Shown: one piece after another, positions 1 through 6,919 of the stretch
Layout: every line of letters starts with the position of its first letter
How positions within the stretch are numbered: the stretch's first letter is position 1
Notes under the pieces: generated by a model
Told to the model about the DNA's origin: nothing
What the model saw: only the letters and a program-made list of their open reading frames with translations
Databases searched by the model: none
Made by a program: the position numbers and the translations under genes
Assembly: GCA_016788065.1 (NCBI GenBank)
Contig: JAEUTI010000042.1
Coordinates: forward strand, 1-64,000
Source of the DNA: Bacteroidia bacterium
Lineage (GTDB): Bacteria; Bacteroidota; Bacteroidia; AKYH767-A; OLB10
Reading direction: 5' to 3'
DNA length: 64,000 nt

Positions 1-254
1 TGGATGGCAGAAAGTAAGTCCATTATTGTTGCTGCATTGGCACTTCCCATTCCAAAATTGATGATGGTAATCCCTTTAGCAGTTGCATTTGGCATTGGTT
101 TATCCTTGCCGGAGATGGCAACTTTATGCCATTTCGCAAACTGTTCCACATAATTGCCAAAATTGGTGAGCAAAATATATTTTCCGAATTTATCGAGTGA
201 TGTTCCGGTATAGCGTGGTAACCAATTTGCTACAATGTCTTTTTTATTTTCCAA
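1..254 (-). CDS. amn: AMP nucleosidase, N-terminal part (cut by window edge)
   Basis: The reverse frame reads ENKKDIVANWLPRYTG, then ITIINFGMGSANAATIMDLL, which I recognise as the short Bacteroidota form of AMP nucleosidase (AMP + H2O to adenine + ribose-5-phosphate, purine salvage). The NFGMGSANAAT stretch is the nucleoside-phosphorylase-fold glycine-rich segment. The frame has no ATG before an upstream stop at 327-329. A TTG at 252-254 gives a start directly before ENKKDIV, where family members begin, so I chose it. The gene runs off the left edge, so about 85 N-terminal residues are visible and the catalytic remainder is not. It is divergent from the HSDR_N gene at 341. Confidence 0.8.
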   Translation of the reverse strand, partial: MENKKDIVANWLPRYTGTSLDKFGKYILLTNFGNYVEQFAKWHKVAISGKDKPMPNATAKGITIINFGMGSANAATIMDLLSAI

Positions 255-340
255 TTTTATTTCGGTTAGATGATCAAAAATAAATTGTTTAATTTGAACA
301 GCGATAACTACCTTAGCATCGGTCTCTTAACAGGATCATT

Positions 341-781
341 ATGGCCGAGCTCAATCTTCCTTCCTATCCGTTCAAAATCCGAACTACCGGGCAAAGTAAG
401 GAAATTTTTGACTCATTACGCAGAAAATTTGTGCTTCTGACTCCTGAAGAGTGGGTACGGCAGCATTTTGTGGAATTCCTGAAAAATGAATTGGGCTATC
501 CTGCATCTCTGATCGCAATTGAAAAAGGATTTAAAGTCAATCAGCGAAGTAAAAGAGCCGATATTGTGGTACATAACCGTTCCGGCATGCCCTGGATGAT
601 TGTAGAATGCAAAGCTTCACATGTGGTGCTTACGGAAGAAGCCTTTTATCAGGCAGCTTCTTACCATCTTAAATTAAATGTCAGCTATTTAATTATTACC
701 AATGGATTGCAACATTATTGCTGTAAATTTGAAAATGGTACCTTCGCATTCGTAGAAGGATTTCCTGCCTTCAATTCATAA
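341..781 (+). CDS. Stand-alone HSDR_N-like (PD-(D/E)XK fold) domain protein
   Basis: A 146-residue protein consisting only of the N-terminal nuclease-like domain of type I restriction R subunits (HSDR_N_2 family). D74 (RADIVV) and the E89-C-K91 triad (IVECKA) match the PD-(D/E)XK core, and Q104 (FYQAASY) follows as in the family. No helicase, methylase or specificity subunit is nearby, so this is not a restriction system. Such lone copies are widespread in Bacteroidota and of unknown role. The nuclease residues look intact, so it may bind or cut nucleic acid, but that is inference. The ATG at 341 is the first in frame. The acylase gene begins 19 bp after its stop. Confidence 0.8.
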   Translation: MAELNLPSYPFKIRTTGQSKEIFDSLRRKFVLLTPEEWVRQHFVEFLKNELGYPASLIAIEKGFKVNQRSKRADIVVHNRSGMPWMIVECKASHVVLTEEAFYQAASYHLKLNVSYLIITNGLQHYCCKFENGTFAFVEGFPAFNS

Positions 782-800
782 AATATCACTGTCTGCTCAC

Positions 801-3209
801 ATGAGATTTGTAAAATGGTTTATTATAGGGATTCTGGTAATCACCACCGGTATACTTTCGTTTTTGTTGCTGTATGTTCAAAGCAGTCGGCCTGTTTATC
901 ATGGAGAAGTACATACTACAAAAGTTGCTGCAAATGTGAAAGTCTATTTCGATGACTTTGGTATCCCCCATATTTATGCACAAACAGCAAAGGACGCATA
1001 CTTCACTTTAGGATATGTGCATGCTCAGGAACGTCTCTTTCAGATGGAGATGCTGCGTCGCGTTGGTGGTGGCAATCTGGCAGAAATATTTGGGTCTGAT
1101 CTTTCCGAAGTAGATGCATTTTTCAGAACTATTGGTATAGGAAAAGCTGCTGATCAATCCAATGCACTTTTCTTTAATAATCCAACCGAGCAATGGCAAA
1201 AAGATGCTTTGGCTTACATGGAAGGAATCAACCACTTCATTGAGAATGGTAACATGCCACCTGAATTTGCATTGCTTGGTATTCCTGCAAAACCATTTAC
1301 CACCCGTGATTTTTTTCTTATTACCGGTTACATGTCGTTTAGTTTTGCCGAAGCTCTGCGCACCGATCCTGTCTTCGATAAAATTTCCCGAACATTAGGC
1401 CCCGAATACATGAAAGTATTTGGCCATTCTTATATCGCCGGAAATAAAAAAATTGAAAATCATCACGACTCGCTGCTTACCGGCACTTCCAAATTATCGG
1501 CTTTTACCGATCAGGTCATCAGCAAACTGCCAATTCAACCCTGGCTGGGCAGTAACGGATGGGTGATGTCGCCTTCTAAATCTGCTTCCGGAAAAGTATT
1601 GCTTGCAAACGATACACACATTGGCTATCAGCAACCTGCTGTATGGTACGAAGCACATATTGAATATCCCGGTTTTGCTCTCTATGGAAATTATCTTGCA
1701 GGTTTTCCGTTCCCATTAGTTGGTCATACCAGAAATATTGCATGGGGACTTACCATGTTTGAGAACGATGACATGAATTTGTATCGTGAAAAAGAAGACC
1801 CTGCAAACAAAGAATATTATATCTACAAAGGCAACAAAGAAAAATATACTACGCGAACTGAAACAATTGCCATCAAGGATAAACCTGATTCCGTAATTAC
1901 CATACGAGAAAGTATACATGGTCCCATTGTTAATGATGTACTCAAGCAACTCGACTCCACTTCAGTGGAACCTGTGGCATTATGGTGGGCCTACACAAAA
2001 TTTCCCGGCACGGCTTTACAAGTAACCTATCATCTTGCCCATTCGAAAAATGCTGTAGATGCACGAAAGGCAGCATCTATGGTACATGCACCGGGTCTGA
2101 ATATCATGTTTGGTGATGCTTCAGGAAATATAGCCTGGTGGGCAGCAGCAAAACTTCCAATTTATCCTGCAAGAATGAATACCAAATTAATTCTGGATGG
2201 TACATCAGGCCAGGATGATATTCTGGGCTATTATGATTTCGATCAAAATCCAATGTCAGAGAATCCTCCTGAAGGATATGTCTATTCTGCCAACAATCAG
2301 CCCGACACCATTGCAGGAATTTTATACCCCGGATATTATGCACCACACGACCGGGCACTACGCATCACTGAATTATTGAAAGCAAGAAATAAGTGGTCTG
2401 TTTCCGATATGAAATCAATAACTGCAGATGTTACCTCCATGACACAACCCGGCAATGCTGCAATTATTCTGGATGTACTTGCGAATGATCCGGTGCTGGT
2501 TCATTCCGGTGAACATAAACGTTCTGCTTACTTTCTGAAATCATGGACTGGAAATCATCAGTTGAATGATATTGCACCAACCATTTATTACAAATTAATT
2601 TCTCACATTTTCGAATCGGCAATGATTGATGAGTTGGGTGAAGAAGACTACAACTCCTTTGTGAACACTCATCTGATGAAGAATAGCTACACTATTTTCC
2701 TGCAGGATGATAATAGTCCATGGTGGGATGATATTCGCACTAAGGAAATAAAGGAAACCAGAAAAACTATTTTTGTTGAAGCCTTCAAGAGCACCATTAA
2801 TGAACTAAAGGCATCATCAGGTGTAATGGACAACTGGACCTGGGGAAGTGTACATACTTTAGAACATGTTCATCCTGTTGGAAGACAGGCTCCACTCGAT
2901 AAAATTTTTAACGTAGGTCCGTTTCAGGTTCCCGGCGGAATTGAAACCATAAACAATGCCGGCTTCCACTTAAATACTTCCGGTAAATATCCGGTGAGCT
3001 ATGGACCCGCAATGCGGATTCTGCTCGATTTTAATGATATTAATAATGGCTTAAGCATATTGCCAACCGGACAATCGGGGCATATGAGAAGTCCCTATTA
3101 CCAGGATCAGAGCATAATGTATAACACGAATAAATTCCGACCTATGTTAATGGGAAAAGAGTACATTGAAAAGACATGTACGAATATTCTGACATTTGTA
3201 CATAGATAA
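801..3209 (+). CDS. Penicillin acylase family (Ntn-hydrolase) protein
   Basis: An 802-residue precursor of the penicillin amidase/acyl-homoserine-lactone acylase family. These are N-terminal-nucleophile hydrolases made as one chain and self-cleaved into alpha and beta subunits. Residues 5-26 form a hydrophobic signal or anchor segment, so it acts outside the cytoplasm. The conserved G-S-N-x-W motif is seen as LGSNGWVMSP with S251 as the predicted nucleophile and new beta-chain N-terminus. LLANDTHIGYQQPAVWYEAH and GHTRNIAWGLTMFENDDMN follow as in the family. The C-terminal GGIETINNAG and SGHMRSPYYQDQ segments also match. The substrate cannot be told from sequence: beta-lactams, acyl-homoserine lactones and other amides are all possible. 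Length is normal and no frameshift is seen. Confidence 0.9.
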   Translation: MRFVKWFIIGILVITTGILSFLLLYVQSSRPVYHGEVHTTKVAANVKVYFDDFGIPHIYAQTAKDAYFTLGYVHAQERLFQMEMLRRVGGGNLAEIFGSDLSEVDAFFRTIGIGKAADQSNALFFNNPTEQWQKDALAYMEGINHFIENGNMPPEFALLGIPAKPFTTRDFFLITGYMSFSFAEALRTDPVFDKISRTLGPEYMKVFGHSYIAGNKKIENHHDSLLTGTSKLSAFTDQVISKLPIQPWLGSNGWVMSPSKSASGKVLLANDTHIGYQQPAVWYEAHIEYPGFALYGNYLAGFPFPLVGHTRNIAWGLTMFENDDMNLYREKEDPANKEYYIYKGNKEKYTTRTETIAIKDKPDSVITIRESIHGPIVNDVLKQLDSTSVEPVALWWAYTKFPGTALQVTYHLAHSKNAVDARKAASMVHAPGLNIMFGDASGNIAWWAAAKLPIYPARMNTKLILDGTSGQDDILGYYDFDQNPMSENPPEGYVYSANNQPDTIAGILYPGYYAPHDRALRITELLKARNKWSVSDMKSITADVTSMTQPGNAAIILDVLANDPVLVHSGEHKRSAYFLKSWTGNHQLNDIAPTIYYKLISHIFESAMIDELGEEDYNSFVNTHLMKNSYTIFLQDDNSPWWDDIRTKEIKETRKTIFVEAFKSTINELKASSGVMDNWTWGSVHTLEHVHPVGRQAPLDKIFNVGPFQVPGGIETINNAGFHLNTSGKYPVSYGPAMRILLDFNDINNGLSILPTGQSGHMRSPYYQDQSIMYNTNKFRPMLMGKEYIEKTCTNILTFVHR

Positions 3210-3235
3210 TGATTGAATTTAATTCATCAATCATT
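3208..3235. terminator. AT-rich hairpin between convergent genes
   Basis: A 9-bp inverted repeat (AATGATTGA / TCAATCATT) lies between the ends of the acylase gene and der. It overlaps both coding ends and has no strong T-tract, so it is only a possible bidirectional terminator. Confidence 0.3.
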
Positions 3236-4534
3236 CTTTGGCCGGAAGTGCAATGATATTGGCACACCCTGAAAATTAAAACTCTCTCTAAGTTTATTTT
3301 CTATATACCGGCGATATGGATCTTTAACATATTGCGGCAAATTACAGAAGAACGCAAAGTGCGGATTTCCTCCCGGTAATTGCGTAACATATTTTATTGA
3401 AATCGTTTTACCTTTTGTTGCAGGCGGCGGATAATGCTCAATAAATGGCAGCATCACTTTATTTAGAACGGAAGTAGCTATACGCTGTTTTCTATTCTGA
3501 TAAACCTCTAAAGCAACTTCAAGAGCTTTGTGAATTCTTTGCTTGTGTAAAACAGAAGTAAAAATAATAGGAATGTCGTTAAACGGAGCAAGCTTGGCGC
3601 GGATTTCCTCCTCCACCTTTTTAGTGTTCTTAGTTGCGGTTTCAATAAGATCCCATTTATTAACCAGCAACACTATTCCCTTTTTGTTTTTTTCTGCAAG
3701 ATGGTAAATGTTGATATCCTGTGCGGTTAATCCAACTGTTGCATCAATCATAACGATACATACATCCGACTCTTCAATAGCACGAATGGTTCGCATGACT
3801 GAATAAAATTCGATATCTTCTTTTACTCTTGCTTTGCGACGCAATCCTGCCGTGTCAATTAAAAAGAAATCGAAACCGAATCCTTTATACCTTGTGTAGA
3901 TGGTATCCCGAGTGGTTCCTGCTATAGGTGTAACAATTGTTCTCTCTAATCCGAGTAATGTATTCAGCAACGAAGACTTTCCAACATTAGGTTGTCCGAC
4001 AATAGCAATTTTTGGAATTTCCGTTTCTTCGGGCTCTTCTGAATTAAAATCTTTAACAACCTCATCCAATAATTCTCCCGTTCCACTTCCACTAATTGCA
4101 GATATCGTATATATCTCGCCCAATCCCAATTTATAAAAATCGGTATGCTCGAATGCTCTTGCAGAACTATCCACTTTATTTGCAACCAGCACCACCTTCT
4201 TCCCTGATTTACGAAGCATTCCTGCAACCTCATCATCCAAATCGGTCAAACCGGTAGTTACATCAACTACAAAAATTATTACATCGGCTTCTTCAACAGC
4301 CAACACAACCTGCTTTCTTATTTCGTCCTCAAAAACATCATCCGAACCACGAACATATCCACCGGTATCGATTAATGAAAAAGACTTTCCATTCCAATCT
4401 GCTTTACCATAATGACGATCACGCGTAACTCCACTTGCTTCATCAACAATTGCCTTACGGGATTCTGTTAACCGGTTAAAAAGAGTCGATTTCCCTACAT
4501 TGGGACGACCTACTATTGCTACTATATTTGCCAC
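3227..4534 (-). CDS. der: Ribosome-assembly GTPase Der (EngA)
   Basis: A 435-residue double-GTPase that acts in maturation of the 50S ribosomal subunit. The first G domain has a P-loop at residues 9-16 (GRPNVGKS), DTGGY near 56-60 and NKVD near 119-122. The second has GQPNVGKS at 180-187, [11 protein letters not shown] and NKWD. The C-terminal KH-like domain (about 350-435) ends in [12 protein letters not shown]. Length and order are normal for Der. It lies 10 bp downstream of era and is almost certainly co-transcribed with it, which pairs two ribosome-assembly GTPases in one unit. Confidence 0.97.
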   Translation of the reverse strand: MANIVAIVGRPNVGKSTLFNRLTESRKAIVDEASGVTRDRHYGKADWNGKSFSLIDTGGYVRGSDDVFEDEIRKQVVLAVEEADVIIFVVDVTTGLTDLDDEVAGMLRKSGKKVVLVANKVDSSARAFEHTDFYKLGLGEIYTISAISGSGTGELLDEVVKDFNSEEPEETEIPKIAIVGQPNVGKSSLLNTLLGLERTIVTPIAGTTRDTIYTRYKGFGFDFFLIDTAGLRRKARVKEDIEFYSVMRTIRAIEESDVCIVMIDATVGLTAQDINIYHLAEKNKKGIVLLVNKWDLIETATKNTKKVEEEIRAKLAPFNDIPIIFTSVLHKQRIHKALEVALEVYQNRKQRIATSVLNKVMLPFIEHYPPPATKGKTISIKYVTQLPGGNPHFAFFCNLPQYVKDPYRRYIENKLRESFNFQGVPISLHFRPKND

Positions 4535-4544
4535 GTATTATTTT

Positions 4545-5426
4545 TTATTCTTCGTTATAACCAAACTTATCTAACTGCTTTTCATCATCACGCCAATTCT
4601 CCCGAACTTTTACGGTTAGTTCCAGATAAATATGACAATCGACCAGCTTTTCTATTTTCTTTCGGGCATCAGTTCCCAGCTTCTTAATCGCTTCTCCTTT
4701 GTGACCAAGCAAAATTGCTTTCTGTGATTCACGATCGACATAAATCTCACAGCGGATACGGTGAATTTCAGGCTCTTCTTTGTAGTCGGTAACCACTACT
4801 TCACATGAATAAGGAATTTCTTTCTGATAGTTCACTAAAATTTTCTCACGGATAATTTCCGTTACAAAAAACCGAACATTTCTGTCGCTGATATCTTCTT
4901 TATCAAAAAATGCCGGTGATGCAGGCAGATAACTCACTATTGTCTGCACCAACGGCTGAATGTTGAACTTTTCTGTTGCTGAAACCGGAATGATTGCTCC
5001 CGGATTCAACAATTCCTTCCAAAATATCACTTTCTGCTCTAACGTTTCCTGATCAGCCAAATCAACCTTATTGATGACCAATATAAAAGGCACCACCAAA
5101 TTCTTTAAACGCTCGGCCACTTCTTCTGAAAGTGCTCTTTCGTGAATTTCCACAACCAGCATAACCAGGTCGGCATCCACCAAAGTTGAATCAACTGCAT
5201 CCATCATTTTCTTATGCAACTTGTAAGCAGGCTGCATAATTCCAGGGGTATCCGAGAAAACGATTTGGTACTCAGGATCATTCAAAATACCCTTAATTCT
5301 ATGTCGTGTAGTTTGTGCTTTAGGCGTAACAACCGACAATTGTTCACCAAGCATTTTGTTCAATAAAGTAGACTTCCCGACATTGGGTTTACCTATAATT
5401 GCAACAAAACCAGCCTTATGTGTCAT
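4545..5426 (-). CDS. era: GTPase Era
   Basis: A 293-residue GTPase that binds 16S rRNA and acts in 30S maturation. The P-loop GKPNVGKS is at residues 12-19. DTPGIMQPAYKLHKKM (switch II) and NKVD follow. The C-terminal KH domain shows the typical IYVDRESQKAILLGHKGEAI core with the GHKG loop that contacts RNA. It starts at ATG 5426 and is the first gene of the era-der unit. A promoter-like box (TACCTTTG) lies about 45 bp upstream. Confidence 0.97.
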   Translation of the reverse strand: MTHKAGFVAIIGKPNVGKSTLLNKMLGEQLSVVTPKAQTTRHRIKGILNDPEYQIVFSDTPGIMQPAYKLHKKMMDAVDSTLVDADLVMLVVEIHERALSEEVAERLKNLVVPFILVINKVDLADQETLEQKVIFWKELLNPGAIIPVSATEKFNIQPLVQTIVSYLPASPAFFDKEDISDRNVRFFVTEIIREKILVNYQKEIPYSCEVVVTDYKEEPEIHRIRCEIYVDRESQKAILLGHKGEAIKKLGTDARKKIEKLVDCHIYLELTVKVRENWRDDEKQLDKFGYNEE

Positions 5427-5469
5427 TTTTTAAATATTCCCCGAACTCTCTGAATCCGGAATCAGTGCG

Positions 5470-5477
5470 CAAAGGTA
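5470..5477 (-). promoter_or_regulatory. Putative -7 box of the era-der unit
   Basis: On the reverse strand this reads TACCTTTG, matching the Bacteroidota consensus TAnnTTTG. No clear TTTG -33 element is seen at the usual spacing. A transcript from here would have a leader of roughly 40 nt before era. Confidence 0.5.
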
Positions 5478-5514
5478 CGAAATTTGTATGTAATTGAGTT
5501 ATAATAGTTTTCAA

Positions 5515-5690
5515 GTTAGCAGTGAGCAGTTAGCAGTAGGCAGTAGGCAGTGAGCAGTAGGCAGTGAGCAGTAGGTAGTGAGCAGTAGGCAGTGTGCAGT
5601 AGGCAGTGAGCAGTAGGCAGTTAGCAGTAAGCAGTAAGCAGTAATCGGTGAACAGCAAAAAGTGCATAGTGAGCAGTAATCTGTGTGCAG
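5515..5690. repeat. Heptameric minisatellite (GCAGTRR-type)
   Basis: About twenty imperfect copies of a 7-bp unit (AGCAGTG, AGGCAGT, AGCAGTA variants). The array is cleanest from 5515 to about 5645 and decays after that. The open reverse frames across it encode only low-complexity [12 protein letters not shown]-type sequence and are not genes. The array begins about 90 bp upstream of era and abuts the broken end of a GIY-YIG gene remnant. Confidence 0.9.
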
Positions 5691-5699
5691 GGATCTGAC

Positions 5700-5781
5700 C
5701 AATTATAACTTGCAAATCTTCAGCTTGCCTGCTGTAAATTATGTTACATGTATCTGAATACAAAGCATAAGTGAAAAACAT
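5700..5781 (-). pseudogene. GIY-YIG nuclease remnant (5' end only)
   Basis: From ATG 5781 the reverse frame reads [20 protein letters not shown], closely matching the first 25 or so residues of the intact GIY-YIG gene at 6035-6277. The conserved GQT is changed to RQA. Similarity stops at about 5700, where the heptamer minisatellite begins, so the catalytic Arg and Glu region is lost. The flanking 60-70 bp upstream of the start also match the intact copy. This is a truncated duplicate. Confidence 0.8.
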
Positions 5782-5821
5782 ACCTTTCAAATCAAAAAGT
5801 GTAACTAAAAAAAGTCAAAAA

Positions 5822-5847
5822 AAAACCGACTCAAATGAGTCGGTTTT
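5822..5847 (-). terminator. Terminator copy of the decayed tRNA module
   Basis: AACCGACTCA-AA-TGAGTCGGTT stem with an A-run to the left (T-run on the reverse strand). It equals the terminator of the intact tRNA at 6319-6346 with one compensated base-pair change (GC to AT), so the stem has stayed paired. Confidence 0.75.
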
Positions 5848-5862
5848 AGTAGCGGGGACCGG

Positions 5863-5880
5863 TCCCGATAGCTATCGGGA
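5863..5880. repeat. Palindrome type B, 18 bp
   Basis: Perfect self-complementary sequence TCCCGATAGCTATCGGGA, placed in the T-loop position of the tRNA remnant, where four bases (ATTC) of the intact gene are replaced. Confidence 0.9.
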
Positions 5881-5889
5881 GAACCGATG

Positions 5890-5905
5890 TCCGCCAACTG
5901 GCGGA
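5890..5905. repeat. Palindrome type A, 16 bp
   Basis: TCCGCCAACTGGCGGA replaces five bases at the variable-region position of the tRNA remnant. The arms TCCGCC/GGCGGA are shared with the copies at 5922-5949, 6443-6458 and 6493-6508. Confidence 0.9.
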
Positions 5906-5921
5906 TGGGTTATGAGCCCAA

Positions 5922-5949
5922 TCCGCCAGACGGCGGACCAGCTGGCGGA
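5922..5949. repeat. Nested type A palindromes
   Basis: TCCGCCAGACGGCGGA followed by CCAG and CTGGCGGA. It reads as a 16-bp palindrome (TCCGCCAG|CTGGCGGA) split by a 12-bp insert ending in CCAG. It sits where the D arm of the tRNA should be. Confidence 0.85.
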
Positions 5950-6034
5950 CTCCACCCCGCACTCCAGTAGAATGGCCTTTGAAATATTAACTTGCACACA
6001 CAGATTCATTGGTGATGCTATTTTTCAGGAAAAA

Positions 6035-6277
6035 CTAAATCAAGGAACGAAGAAATTTCCTGCCTTGCCCGGATTTAAATTGGTCTTCTCTTGCCATAGC
6101 ACCCTGTCTGGTTGAAAATTCTTCCACATATAATAACCTCCATGGTTTATATCTGCAAGCCCAAGTTTTGAATTCACCCAAACCATTATGTTCATTGATT
6201 CTTTTTTGCAAGTTGTCAGTTTGCCCGCTGTAAACAATGTCAAATGTATCTGAATATAAAGCATAAGTGAAAAACAT
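6035..6277 (-). CDS. GIY-YIG nuclease family protein
   Basis: An 80-residue single-domain GIY-YIG protein (UPF0213/YhbQ-like size class). It shows TYALYSD (GIY position), IVYSGQT (YIG position), NLQKRINEHN with the catalytic Arg, WRLLYVEEF and AMAREDQFKSGQGRKF with the metal-binding Glu. I chose ATG 6277 because MFFTYALYS matches family starts; the longer frame uses TTG and would run into the tRNA terminator. Such proteins occur in several copies in many Bacteroidota genomes and their role is unclear. It lies just downstream of, and in the same direction as, the initiator tRNA, and a truncated duplicate is at 5700-5781. Confidence 0.85.
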   Translation of the reverse strand: MFFTYALYSDTFDIVYSGQTDNLQKRINEHNGLGEFKTWACRYKPWRLLYVEEFSTRQGAMAREDQFKSGQGRKFLRSLI

Positions 6278-6318
6278 ACCTTTCAAATTAAAAAGTGTAA
6301 ATAAAAAGAAGTCCAAAA

Positions 6319-6346
6319 AAAAGCCGACTCAAATGAGTCGGCTTTT
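6319..6346 (-). terminator. Rho-independent terminator of tRNA-fMet
   Basis: Perfect GCCGACTCA-AA-TGAGTCGGC stem extended by A/T pairs, with an A-run on its left that is a T-run in the transcript. It starts 3 bp after the tRNA 3' end. Confidence 0.9.
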
Positions 6347-6348
6347 AG

Positions 6349-6420
<72 letters not shown>

Positions 6421-6430
6421 ATATTTCTTT

Positions 6431-6530
6431 CCCAACGAGCTATCCGCCATGCGGCGGACTCCACCCCGCAATATTTCTTTCCCAACGAGCTATCCGCCAT
6501 GCGGCGGAATCCACCCCGCAATATATCTTT
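6431..6530 (-). repeat. Two tandem 50-bp tRNA-fMet 5'-half copies with palindromes
   Basis: Units 6431-6480 and 6481-6530 are near-identical. Each repeats the tRNA 5' half plus leader found at 6391-6430 (40 bp), but six bases of the D loop (CCACTG on the forward strand) are replaced by the 16-bp palindrome TCCGCCATGCGGCGGA (6443-6458, 6493-6508). They lie between the predicted promoter and the intact tRNA, on the same strand. Confidence 0.9.
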
Positions 6531-6576
6531 TTCACTTTTCAGATTGAATCTCAAAGAGGGCATCTGAATGGGATTG

Positions 6577-6607
6577 CAAAAGTAAACAATTCAATTGGAT
6601 TACCAAC
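6577..6607 (-). promoter_or_regulatory. Predicted promoter of tRNA-fMet
   Basis: Reverse strand: GTTG (6604-6607), 19 bp, then TACTTTTG (6577-6584), close to the Bacteroidota TTTG-N19-TAnnTTTG promoter. The start site would be near 6572, giving a leader of about 150 nt that contains the tRNA-half repeats. Confidence 0.65.
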
Positions 6608-6810
6608 AACTGATTGCCAATAATTTTATTTCGGCAATCAATGAATCATTCCATTGATTAGCAATCAATTAATATACATGATAACTGATAACCTGATTAC
6701 TGGTCAATGATTTCTAGTCACTCATAGTTGATTTTCTTGAATACGGTCACTTAAAAGTGACCTCCATTGATAACCCATCGACTTCGCTTCGCTCCGCTCA
6801 GGGCGGCGCT
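6608..6810. other. Gene-free stretch rich in inverted repeats
   Basis: No credible gene. It holds TGATTGCC...GGCAATCA (6611-6640), the palindrome GGTCACTTAAAAGTGACC (6745-6762) and a CTTCGCTTCGCTCCGCTC element (about 6783-6800). It looks like a sink for small palindromic repeats. Confidence 0.6.
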
Positions 6811-6883
6811 GATAACCGATAACTGATAACTGATAACTGATAACTGATAACTGATAACTGATAACTAATAACTGATAACTAAT
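6811..6883. repeat. Heptameric minisatellite (ATAACTG)
   Basis: About ten tandem copies of the 7-bp unit GATAACT with few changes (GATAACC, AATAACT). It has the same period as the array at 5515-5690 but an unrelated unit. It ends at the terminator of the histone-like gene. Confidence 0.95.
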
Positions 6884-6917
6884 AAAAAAAGCTGCCCTTC
6901 GAGCAGCTTTTTTTATT
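6881..6917. terminator. Strong terminator after the histone-like gene
   Basis: AAAAAAAGCTGC / GCAGCTTTTTTT, a 12-bp stem extendable to 15, loop CCTTCGA. Runs on both sides allow use in either direction. It lies 2 bp after the stop of the gene at 6920-7795. Confidence 0.9.
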
Positions 6918-6919
6918 AG

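Larger units (their letters stand above)
5850..5961 (-). pseudogene. Initiator-tRNA(fMet) pseudogene interrupted by palindromes
   Basis: Both acceptor strands, the anticodon stem-loop with CAT (forward TGGGTTATGAGCCCAA, 5906-5921) and part of the T arm are identical to the intact tRNA at 6349-6420. The D arm, the variable region and the T loop are replaced by GC-rich palindromes: TCCCGATAGCTATCGGGA (5863-5880), TCCGCCAACTGGCGGA (5890-5905) and a nested one (5922-5949). Length is 112 nt against 72 nt. It cannot fold as a normal tRNA, although each insert would form its own hairpin. Confidence 0.85.

Noticed and set aside
341-781. Restriction-modification or anti-phage system
   Set aside because: Only one nuclease-like domain is present, with housekeeping neighbours and no methylase, helicase or sensor gene.
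5515-5690. CRISPR array
   Set aside because: Unit is 7 bp with no spacers, and no cas gene is in the window.
5511-5790. Open reverse frames across the GCAGT repeat
   Set aside because: They encode only low-complexity peptides from the 7-bp array; only the first 25 or so codons (5700-5781) carry real GIY-YIG similarity.
5771-6115. Forward open frame of 114 codons
   Set aside because: It runs through the tRNA remnant and palindromes and antisense to the GIY-YIG gene; no protein-like pattern.
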